The notes under the pieces were generated by a model. It was not told the origin of the DNA. It made no database searches and saw only the letters and a list, made by a program, of their open reading frames with translations. From positions 1 to 64,000 of the IMG/VR virus record IMGVR_UViG_3300044800_000271: 64,000 nt of DNA; one strand, 5' to 3'. Shown piece by piece: positions 58,267-64,000 of this stretch (positions are counted from its first letter, which is position 1; each line of letters begins with the position of its first letter). The DNA comes from a virus. Position numbers and translations under genes: made by a program.

Positions 58267-58816
58267 ATTTGTTGATCTTACGGGAAGAAAGTTTGGCAGA
58301 TTGACTGTCCTTCGGCGGGGTGTATCGGCGACTCGCTTTATCCATTGGGATTGCAGGTGTAGATGCGGCAAAGAAGTCACAGTTCAAGGCGGCAACCTCA
58401 CGAGCGGAAATAGCAAAAGCTGTGGCTGCTTGCAGCGGGAAATCCAACATGAACGCAGCGAGGCGAACAAACTTCGTCCTTTCGAAGCGGCCTACAACAA
58501 CCTGAAACGCATGGCAAAATTAATGAATGCCGACGTTCAAATTTCGTACGAAAAATTTCTAGGGTACACCAAAGTCACTGTTTGCCACTATTGCGGAGAA
58601 GTCATAACGTGGAAGCCCCAGGGAATTCAGGCTTATCGACTTGATCGTAAAGACCCCAAAGTTGGGTATCTGGAAGAAAATTTGGTCGTCTGCTGCGCCC
58701 GTTGCAACCTCTCAAAAACTAACCGCTATACTCATGACGAATGGCTGTGTATGGCTCAAGCTTTGCAGCAGCTTAAACTTAGAACTACGAAATTCAAAGT
58801 AGTGGGGGTCTCTTAA
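58259..58816 (+). CDS. HNH homing endonuclease with N-terminal zinc finger, paralogue of 37501
   Basis: A 185-residue nuclease with a GTG start. LTGRKFGRLTVLRRG, CRCRCG and SCGCLQ form the same N-terminal zinc element as in the gene at 37501. The HNH core is CHYCGE, YRLDRKDPKVGYLEENLVVC and CARCNLSKTNR. Lower GC than its neighbours. It overlaps the small membrane gene by eight bases and is followed by a virion-type gene. Confidence 0.88.
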   Translation: MPKFVDLTGRKFGRLTVLRRGVSATRFIHWDCRCRCGKEVTVQGGNLTSGNSKSCGCLQREIQHERSEANKLRPFEAAYNNLKRMAKLMNADVQISYEKFLGYTKVTVCHYCGEVITWKPQGIQAYRLDRKDPKVGYLEENLVVCCARCNLSKTNRYTHDEWLCMAQALQQLKLRTTKFKVVGVS

Positions 58817-58865
58817 TGCCCGTTCCGCCCATAGATTTGTACGACATAGAGGTTAGGGGGTTAAC

Positions 58866-59862
58866 ATGCCAAAAACAGCCGTATCCAATAGAGCATTGCT
58901 CACGCTTCAGCCCACGGGGGCGTCATCTCCCGCGCTGAACCCGGTCTTCGTCGCCTGCGACCCTCTCAACGGGAATTATTTCACCGCCACTGGGCGCGAC
59001 TTGGTGACGTTCTACAGCCTGCCAGCCGCCTCCGCCCCGGCATGGAGCGCTACTGTCAACTACACCGTGGGGCAGGTCGTCAACGTTGCTGGCAGCCCGC
59101 CGAATACTTACATCGCGACCGCTCCCAGCTTCGGTCAGGCTCCTCCGAACGCATCGTACTGGGCGGTGTACACGAGCTCTACGATCACCTTGTACTCGGC
59201 TCCGGACGCCTGCACGGGACGCAAGTCCGATGTCGTGAGCTATCCCGTTCCGGATATCACGGTCGCTCCCAGCAGCCCCAGCATTCCCGGAGGAGCGATC
59301 CAGTTTCAGGTTCTCCCGTCCTCGGTCTTCACGCAGACGGACGGCAGCGTGCAGTTCTTCGCCAGCAGCAATCTGGTGCAAGTAAGCGTAAATAGTTTAT
59401 GAATCACGGACGCACGTATGAGGTCTTTGTGGACGGCGAGCCTATAAGGCTCGTGGGGAGTACTACACGTGGCCCCAGCCCCAAAACGGCTACTGGCAGA
59501 ACGGGAACTGGACGACTACTCCGTACCAGCAGCCAACCACTACCACCCAAAACTTGAACACGGCCAGGAACGTCGTCCGCACTGGCAATGCCGGGAGCGT
59601 CAACGCTTCCAACCCGACCATCGGCACGTCGAATTTCGTGAACGATGCGGGCCTTACCTTCGCCAGCACCGCTTGCGGCAGCGGCTTGCCGGACGCCGCC
59701 ATCAGCGGGGCGAGCGTGAACGCCCTGACGGGCAACGTCACTTTCGCGAGCGCACCGGCCCGCAATTCCGCCGTCGCCTCTTTCGTGGTCGATCTGAGCA
59801 CGGGCGCGCCCGCGGAAGCCGGGGAAGTCTCAACTTCGGAAGCAAAGGGAGAAACAGCCTAA
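58866..59862 (+). pseudogene. virion protein gene interrupted by a 79-base scar
   Basis: The first part (58866-59380) encodes about 171 residues of beta-rich virion-type protein (VSYPVPDITVAPSSPSIPGG; QFFASSNLVQ). The frame then runs into a stop at 59400. A second open frame (59460-59862) continues with the same character: YYTWPQPQNGYWQNGNW, then Thr/Gln-rich and Ala/Ser/Val beta segments ending STSEAKGETA. Deleting 59381-59459 joins them as SSNLVQ-YYTWPQ in one frame of about 305 residues. The gene as written cannot make the full protein unless the insert is bypassed or removed from RNA. Confidence 0.7.
59381..59459 (+). mobile_element. 79-base remnant of a GIY-YIG homing endonuclease gene
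   Basis: ATG 59399 begins NHGRTYEVFVDGEPIRLVGS. This matches, in protein and largely in DNA, the first 20 or so codons of the intact endonuclease at 31651 (minus), which starts RSGRTYEVFVGGRPVGLVGS. The rest of the endonuclease gene is absent and host-gene sequence resumes at 59460. It is best explained as an insertion followed by internal deletion, or as a mis-joined mixture of alleles. Confidence 0.72.
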
Positions 59863-59871
59863 TCCGCGGTA

Positions 59872-60123
59872 TTGAGTCTCGTGGATTACAACTACTCGGC
59901 GGCGGGGGAGCATCTGTACGCATTCTACACTCGCTACCCTCGCCAAAACGACGGTAGCTGGCCCAAAGAAGCGGAAGACCTGACATGTCCCAAATGCGGC
60001 GCTCAGGAAATCATCTGTCCGGATGGCACAGGCATCGAATTGGGAAACCGGGCCCAGTGCTGGATATGCAAGCATGAGTTTATAATTACGGGGAGTTGCT
60101 GGAAATGGCGGAAGATCGACTAG
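59872..60123 (+). CDS. small zinc-ribbon protein, about 80 aa
   Basis: A protein of 80-83 residues; TTG 59872 or GTG 59881 could be the start. CPKCGAQEIICPDG and, 25 residues later, CWICKHEF form a classic four-Cys zinc ribbon. The N-terminus (YNYSAAGEHLYAFYTRYP) is aromatic. It overlaps the next small gene by 19 bases. The ribbon may bind nucleic acid or protein; no family is assigned. Confidence 0.62.
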   Translation: MSLVDYNYSAAGEHLYAFYTRYPRQNDGSWPKEAEDLTCPKCGAQEIICPDGTGIELGNRAQCWICKHEFIITGSCWKWRKID

Positions 60124-60245
60124 AAGAAAAGGACGAGCCAACGGAATCCTCGGTCGCTTGGCCGGAAGAGGGCTATTGCTCGTCCTCCGACCGGCCCATG
60201 TCGTCTTGGGAGTCTCCGCTTCAAAGCCCATTAGCATGGGCGTAA
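60105..60245 (+). CDS. tiny acidic protein, 46 aa
   Basis: ATG 60105 encodes a 46-residue acidic peptide (MAEDRLEEKDEPTESSVAWP start, WESPLQSPLAWA end). GGGAG lies about nine bases upstream. It bridges the zinc-ribbon gene and the HNH gene with overlaps of 19 and 10 bases. Chained overlaps of this kind are usual for real small phage genes, but support is positional only. Confidence 0.42.
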   Translation: MAEDRLEEKDEPTESSVAWPEEGYCSSSDRPMSSWESPLQSPLAWA

Positions 60246-60652
60246 AAAGGTCTGCGAATCAGCTTGCATGGGACGATTTCCCCGCGCGGAAAGAGGCCGA
60301 TGGCTGGCACTGCCGCTATTGCGGAAAGGCGCTCACGGGCCGCAGGACCGCCTGGTGCGACAAGAAATGCCTCAGGGAAGTCCTTCGCCGGGTCGAGTGG
60401 CGGTATATCCGGGCGAGCGTCCTCCGCCGCGACCGCCGCAAGTGCCAGATTTGCGGGAATTGGGCCTCCGATGTCGATCACATCGTCGAGTTGGCGGATG
60501 GCGGCAGCTTCTTTGAGCTATCAAATTTGAGGGCCCTATGCTATGAGCACCATCTGGCAAAGACCCTCTTGATGCGCCGGGCGAGGGCCGAGAAGAAAAA
60601 GGTGGAGAAACGGGGAAAAGCAGTATTAACCAGCGATGGCCCCACGGGCTAA
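60236..60652 (+). CDS. HNH endonuclease
   Basis: A 138-residue HNH protein: zinc pairs CRYCGKAL and CDKKCL, then RRDRRKCQICG, SDVDHIVELADGG (catalytic His and Asp) and NLRALCYEHHLAKT. GC content is as high as that of its neighbours, unlike the other homing genes here, so it might be a resident phage nuclease (HNH proteins can assist packaging) and not a recent mobile gene. ATG 60236 lies inside the preceding tiny gene. The last codons fall within the 52-base tandem duplication. Confidence 0.8.
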   Translation: MGVKRSANQLAWDDFPARKEADGWHCRYCGKALTGRRTAWCDKKCLREVLRRVEWRYIRASVLRRDRRKCQICGNWASDVDHIVELADGGSFFELSNLRALCYEHHLAKTLLMRRARAEKKKVEKRGKAVLTSDGPTG

Positions 60653-60716
60653 AGGACAAACTATGGGAAAAGCAGTATTAACCAGCGATGGCCCCACGGG
60701 CTAAAGGACAAACTAT
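60613..60716 (+). repeat. perfect 52-base tandem duplication
   Basis: Bases 60613-60664 are repeated exactly at 60665-60716. The unit starts GGGAAAAGCAGTATTAACCA and contains the HNH stop codon, an AAAGGA ribosome site and the start of the next ATG. GGGAAAA occurs again right after copy 2, so slippage between seven-base repeats explains it. The duplication creates a 13-codon mini-ORF (60663-60704) before the true start at 60715. Confidence 0.95.
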
Positions 60717-60975
60717 GGGAAAAAATTTCTCTGCGATCAAGGCCGGTACGTACTTCACTGCGGACGGCATGAGGTTCAAGAAAACCAGCGAATTGACCTA
60801 TGACGATTCGATAGGGCTGGAGCACTACATCGGCAGCGAACTGGGCTTCGACGAGAAGATCAACGCCCCGGACGCCCCGCCGAAGCCGGGCGTGGACACC
60901 AGCGCCCGCGTGGTGAAGAGCGACGAGACCACGGCCAAGCCCAAGAAGGCGAAGAAATCCAAAAAGGCGAAGTAA
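60715..60975 (+). CDS. small protein with Lys-rich tail, 86 aa
   Basis: An 86-residue protein: an N-terminal folded-looking part (SAIKAGTYFTADGMRFKKTS, then SIGLEHYIGSELGFDEKI) and a Lys/Ala-rich C-terminal tail (AKPKKAKKSKKAK) that could bind nucleic acid. ATG 60715 lies six bases after AAAGGA, itself in the second copy of the tandem duplication; ATG 60688 would add nine residues read from the duplicate. Function unknown. Confidence 0.65.
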   Translation: MGKNFSAIKAGTYFTADGMRFKKTSELTYDDSIGLEHYIGSELGFDEKINAPDAPPKPGVDTSARVVKSDETTAKPKKAKKSKKAK

Positions 60976-60976
60976 G

Positions 60977-61135
60977 TTGGGCGGAAGGCCCAAACAAGGC
61001 ACCATCAAATGCTCCTGCGGCAGGGTTGTCGTGAGGGGCTGCGGATGCTGGGGGGAGCCCCCGGTGCAGGTCATTCCCAATTTCTGCGCTGTGTGCAAGG
61101 CGAAAGGAAGATCAGATGGCCCAAAGAAAACCTAA
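60977..61135 (+). CDS. tiny zinc-ribbon protein, 52 aa, TTG start
   Basis: A frame missed by length filters. TTG 60977 follows the preceding stop by one base and encodes a 52-residue peptide with CSCG, CGCW and CAVC clusters, enough for one or two zinc sites (IKCSCGRVVVRGCGCWG). It overlaps the next gene by 20 bases. The Cys pattern and tight packing favour a real gene, but the start codon is weak. Confidence 0.45.
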   Translation: MGGRPKQGTIKCSCGRVVVRGCGCWGEPPVQVIPNFCAVCKAKGRSDGPKKT

Positions 61136-61748
61136 GAAGGGCACTCCGGGATACCTGCGGCAGAAAAACGCGATGAAGCGCCAGACCCTCACCCAAGCGG
61201 TCAAATATATCGACCAACTTGAGAAGGACAATGAGGCGATGCGGTTCGATCCCGGCACCATGATCGGGAAGTTCTTCACCCAGTACCGGGAACTATCCTC
61301 GCAGAACAGCCGCCTCTCCGTCCTCTGCGCCTGCCTGCTCAAGAAATCGGGCGACAAGGTAGTGCTCACCAAGGAGGAGACGGAATCCTTCAAGGATCAG
61401 CGCATCAACATCAAGTGGGAGCTTCCCGAGGGCGTGACGGAAGCGGCGGAGGCGGCGTCATTCGTCTTTACTTATGCGGTCCAGCCGATCCAGCAGCCCG
61501 GCCAGCCCATGACCGTCGTCCCGACCGAGACGCCGGGAGCCGAATCCCCTCAAGAACCGGAACCGGAATTAGCAGATACCCCTGATGAGGCGGCCGAAAC
61601 CACGGGGGGGTCGATATCCCGGCCCGAAGAATGCGATGCCACCATAGAAGCGGCCGACGAGGCAACCCGAGAAGCCGTGCACATCGCTGCCATTAGCGAC
61701 CAACGCTCCGAGGAAATAATCGCAGCCGGGGACGACGACCACAGCTAG
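61116..61748 (+). CDS. coiled-coil protein with acidic tail, 210 aa
   Basis: A 210-residue protein. Basic N-terminus (AQRKPKKGTPGYLRQKNAMK), a coiled-coil-like helix (QAVKYIDQLEKDNEAMRF), a central mixed part to about residue 130, then a Glu/Pro/Ala-rich, probably disordered acidic tail ending AAGDDDHS. The layout is like that of small scaffolding or virion-assembly proteins, but no family is recognised. A strong terminator follows 26 bases after the stop. Confidence 0.65.
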   Translation: MAQRKPKKGTPGYLRQKNAMKRQTLTQAVKYIDQLEKDNEAMRFDPGTMIGKFFTQYRELSSQNSRLSVLCACLLKKSGDKVVLTKEETESFKDQRINIKWELPEGVTEAAEAASFVFTYAVQPIQQPGQPMTVVPTETPGAESPQEPEPELADTPDEAAETTGGSISRPEECDATIEAADEATREAVHIAAISDQRSEEIIAAGDDDHS

Positions 61749-61773
61749 CAAAAACCCGCAAGCAGAAATTTTG

Positions 61774-61803
61774 AGCCTCTCTCTCCGGAGGGGCTTTTTT
61801 ATT
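61774..61803 (+). terminator. rho-independent terminator
   Basis: AGCCTCTCT pairs with GGAGGGGCT (two G-T pairs) around CTCC and is followed by TTTTTATT. It ends the unit of small genes and precedes the leader element and the pyruvyl transferase gene. Confidence 0.85.
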
Positions 61804-61841
61804 GGGCTTTTTCGCATTGCCAGTGAGATAATTTTCGCCCG

Positions 61842-61874
61842 ACTTTTTGCCCCTTTGAGTGAGGCGGCCGGGCG
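61842..61874 (+). promoter_or_regulatory. shared leader hairpin element, copy 3
   Basis: ACTTTTTGCCCCTTTGAGTG is followed by AGGC, ending before ATG 61875. It is the third instance of the element before 33587 and 48932. Its place directly after a terminator and before a new unit suggests promoter function as well as ribosome binding. Confidence 0.5.
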
Positions 61875-62660
61875 ATGAAGCTTGGATTCAAAAACCCTTT
61901 TAGGAAGCGTCCAGTTAAAGCTTATTGGTGGAACCAGGTTCCCAATTTCGGCGACGCCATAGCTCCGCTCCTGCTCGAACACTTTGCCGAGATCGAAGTC
62001 GAGTGGGACACGATTTCCCATTCCTCGATAGTCTCGGTGGGCTCGATCCTTGAGCACATCCCGCCGCTCTGGGACGGCTACATCCTCGGGTCCGGCAGGC
62101 TGATCGAAAACTCCCGTCTGCAATTGCAGCAGCTTAGGTCCGGCGTGACCGCCAAGATTCTCGCCATACGCGGGCCGCTGTCGGCGAGGGGAATACCGGG
62201 CAGCTTCGCCTTGGGCGATCCCGGCATACTGGCCGACGAGCTTGTCGGGCCGCAGGAAAAGCAATGGGACCTGGGGATCGTTCCCCATTGGCAGGACAAG
62301 GAATTGGCGGCAAGGTTTATCCCCCTGATTCAAAAGCCCTACATCACCAAGGTCATCAACCCGAGCGGAGACCCGCTGGAGGTGCTGCGCCAGATCGGCG
62401 CGTGCCGCAAGATCGTGACCTCTTCGCTGCACGGAATGATCGCCGCGGACGCTTTTGCCATCCCGCGCCGGGTAGAAATGTGCTCGGCAATGGAGAAAGA
62501 TGGGGGTTTGTATAAATTCAAAGACTATAGTGCGTCAATTCAAACTCCGCTCGAAATCGGCAAAGTAACCGCCCCATCTCGATTTCGGGTTGAAGATCGA
62601 AAATTCGAAATATATGACGCATACCGAGCTTTGAAGGATGCCATAAGGAAGGGGCAATGA
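61875..62660 (+). CDS. polysaccharide pyruvyl transferase family protein
   Basis: A 261-residue protein of the pyruvyl transferase (CsaB/GumL-like) family: NFGDAIAPLLLEHF near residue 24, SVGSILEHI near 54, GSGRLIE, AIRGPLSARG near 96, LGDPGILADE near 113 and TSSLHGMIAADAFAIP near 182. Relatives add pyruvate from phosphoenolpyruvate to sugars of cell-surface polymers. It is somewhat shorter than usual. It starts a second, smaller glycan locus with the GT2 gene at the right edge, split by an HNH gene. It overlaps the HNH gene by four bases. Confidence 0.82.
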   Translation: MKLGFKNPFRKRPVKAYWWNQVPNFGDAIAPLLLEHFAEIEVEWDTISHSSIVSVGSILEHIPPLWDGYILGSGRLIENSRLQLQQLRSGVTAKILAIRGPLSARGIPGSFALGDPGILADELVGPQEKQWDLGIVPHWQDKELAARFIPLIQKPYITKVINPSGDPLEVLRQIGACRKIVTSSLHGMIAADAFAIPRRVEMCSAMEKDGGLYKFKDYSASIQTPLEIGKVTAPSRFRVEDRKFEIYDAYRALKDAIRKGQ

Positions 62661-63388
62661 GAACGGGCTATAAATTCGCGTTAAAGCACGTGTGTGTTGG
62701 GACTGCGGGCAAAGAATGCACTGCTTCGGTGTCCCGCCTTAATGTTCGATGCAAGTTGTGCAACACACGGGAACAAATGAGAAAGCGAATAGCCTCTGGA
62801 AAAAATGTTGAAATCAACACCCGATATCGAAAGGCCCATTTGGAAGAGATCAAAAAACAGGATCATCAACGATATTTAACACATAGGAATGAAGTACGAG
62901 CGAGATCAAAGAAATATTGTGAAGATAACCCAGAAAAGGTGGCAGCTACCCTCGCCGAATACTACAAAGCCCATCAAGCGAAGATAAAAGATAGGTCTTT
63001 ACAATGGAGACACAACAATCCAGAACGGGCGTATGAAAACCACCGTAGATGGAAACGTAACAATTTGGCACGGTGTAATGAGTTGAACCGTAAGTGGAAA
63101 AAAGCCCACCCAGAAACCAGCCACGCATACTGTGCCCGTCGTAGAACTCGTGTAGCCGCTAATATGGACGCTTTTGATATAGAACTGTCAAAAGCCTATC
63201 GAAAAGCCATTGCCAACGACCCTTGTTTTTACTGCGGTGATCTCGGTGAACAGGACGACCACTATAACCCCCTAGCTAAAGGAGGTACCGACCATTGGTG
63301 GAACTTAGTTCGTGCTTGCATATCCTGTAACTATCATAAACATGATATGCATGGGGATGACTTTCTTAGCCTCTTAAGGGGGAACTAA
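62657..63388 (+). CDS. HNH homing endonuclease with long basic helical middle
   Basis: A 243-residue protein. An N-terminal Cys cluster (CKLCNTREQ) is followed by a long Arg/Lys/Tyr-rich helical region built of Y-x-K-A-H/N-P-E-type repeats (residues 50-165). The C-terminal HNH core is CFYCGDLGEQDDHYNPLAKG, then WNLVRACISCNYHKHD. It is AT-richer than its neighbours. Inserted between the pyruvyl transferase and GT2 genes with small overlaps, as expected of a homing gene. Confidence 0.87.
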   Translation: MRTGYKFALKHVCVGTAGKECTASVSRLNVRCKLCNTREQMRKRIASGKNVEINTRYRKAHLEEIKKQDHQRYLTHRNEVRARSKKYCEDNPEKVAATLAEYYKAHQAKIKDRSLQWRHNNPERAYENHRRWKRNNLARCNELNRKWKKAHPETSHAYCARRRTRVAANMDAFDIELSKAYRKAIANDPCFYCGDLGEQDDHYNPLAKGGTDHWWNLVRACISCNYHKHDMHGDDFLSLLRGN

Positions 63389-63389
63389 A

Positions 63390-64000
63390 ATGATAAACGT
63401 TTTGCTCACCGTGGTGGCGATCCTGTCGGCTGCGGCCGGGGCCGCATATGCAGCCGCCCCGCGTTTTCGCAAAGGTCACGGCGTCAGCATCCTAATCCCA
63501 TTCCGCTGCTCAGATAAATTTTCTTCCCGTGTAAGAAATGTTGAATGGCTTAAGAAGTACTGGGCCGCCCAGTTTCCGGGTGCCGAGATCATCCTGGGCG
63601 ATGACTCGGGTGAACCTTTCTCCAAGTCGGCCGCAGTGAACAACGCGGCGTCCAAGGCAAGCGGCGACGTGTTTGTGATCGTAGATGCAGACGGATACGT
63701 TCCCGCCAACGCAGTTCTCCACTGTGTCAGGGAGATTCGCCGCGCACGGAAGAGGGGCCGCAGGCTGTGGTTCGTCCCCTACCGCAAGTTTTATCGTCTG
63801 ACGGAGGAGGCGTCGTGTTTTCTGCTGGAATCCGACCCAGCATCGCCTTATGTGTTTCCCTCGCCTCCGGACGGGGACTCCATCTTGGGCGACACCGATC
63901 CCAACGTCGGGCATTGGTACGGGGCGATGATCCAGATCATGCCCCGCGAAGCATTCGAGCTTGTGGGAGGCTGGGACGAACGTTTTTGTGTTGATGATTC
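63390..64000 (+). CDS. membrane-anchored GT2 glycosyltransferase, 3' partial
   Basis: The frame from ATG 63390 stays open to the right edge (203 codons). Residues 3-24 are one hydrophobic segment (VLLTVVAILSAAAGAAYAAA), then a GT-A fold: VSILIPFRCSDKF, LGDDSGEPFSKSAAVNNAAS, the metal site VIVDADGYVP near residue 95 and ELVGGWDERFCVDD at the end. The last matches the GGWDE acceptor-side motif of GT2/GT27 and galactosyltransferases. Probably transfers a sugar at the cytoplasmic membrane face. It follows the HNH stop by one base. Confidence 0.8.
   Translation, partial: MINVLLTVVAILSAAAGAAYAAAPRFRKGHGVSILIPFRCSDKFSSRVRNVEWLKKYWAAQFPGAEIILGDDSGEPFSKSAAVNNAASKASGDVFVIVDADGYVPANAVLHCVREIRRARKRGRRLWFVPYRKFYRLTEEASCFLLESDPASPYVFPSPPDGDSILGDTDPNVGHWYGAMIQIMPREAFELVGGWDERFCVDD

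Noticed and set aside
59490-59957. Overlapping frames on both strands across the second half of the virion gene
   Set aside because: They lack ribosome sites and motifs; the frame that continues the interrupted virion protein explains the region.

Overview
The window reads as part of a large tailed double-stranded DNA phage genome, probably recovered from a metagenome. It has a terminase large subunit, several virion-type beta-rich proteins, sigma-factor-like proteins, DNA methyltransferases, many tiny overlapping genes and no bacterial housekeeping genes. Protein genes fill almost all of it, on the plus strand apart from a few short minus-strand blocks. No host can be named from sequence alone.

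Layout. 1-8.9 kb: the end of an Ig-like virion protein, a GIY-YIG endonuclease, a DNA methyltransferase, a 1387-residue zinc-ribbon protein, an antisense HNH endonuclease and an acidic repeat protein, closed by a strong terminator. 8.9-11.4 kb: a GT39-like membrane glycosyltransferase and five very small genes. 11.4-14 kb (minus): a cysteine-rich protein, a helix-turn-helix protein and an Ig-like virion protein with its own terminator. 14.1-15.6 kb: three consecutive homing-type nucleases. 15.6-31.7 kb: a continuous, mostly overlapping run of glycan genes, broken only by one GIY-YIG gene. It contains GT2-, GT31-, GT11-, GT8- and GT75-like transferases, three SAM methyltransferases, a Gmd/Fcl pair, an extra epimerase, and heptose genes hddA, gmhA and an hddC-HAD fusion. 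31.6-33.5 kb (minus): a GIY-YIG gene and a virion protein. 33.6-48.5 kb: small genes and three very large modular proteins with zinc ribbons and Lys/Ala-rich linkers, interleaved with homing endonucleases. 48.5-48.9 kb: a deviant tRNA and a structured, pseudoknot-bearing intergenic region. 48.9-54.3 kb: terminase interrupted by a class 3-type intein in its P-loop, a holin-like protein and a sigma-like protein. 54.3-56.5 kb: remnants of an HNH gene and two DNA methyltransferases, then Vsr and a Dam-like enzyme. 56.5-64 kb: an LpxH-like phosphoesterase, a virion gene broken by a homing-endonuclease scar, small zinc-ribbon genes, HNH genes, a polysaccharide pyruvyl transferase and a GT2 gene running off the edge.

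How it works together. GmhA, HddA and HddC make GDP-D-glycero-D-manno-heptose from sedoheptulose 7-phosphate if a phosphatase supplies the GmhB step; a HAD domain fused to HddC is a ready candidate. The Gmd/Fcl pair makes GDP-fucose or, by analogy with bacterial 6-deoxyheptose loci, modifies GDP-heptose. About a dozen transferases with methyltransferases would build and decorate a glycan, perhaps on virions or on the host surface. The other theme is mobile DNA: about fifteen homing endonucleases, fragments or the intein, from at least five nuclease folds, sit between or inside genes, with visible scars.
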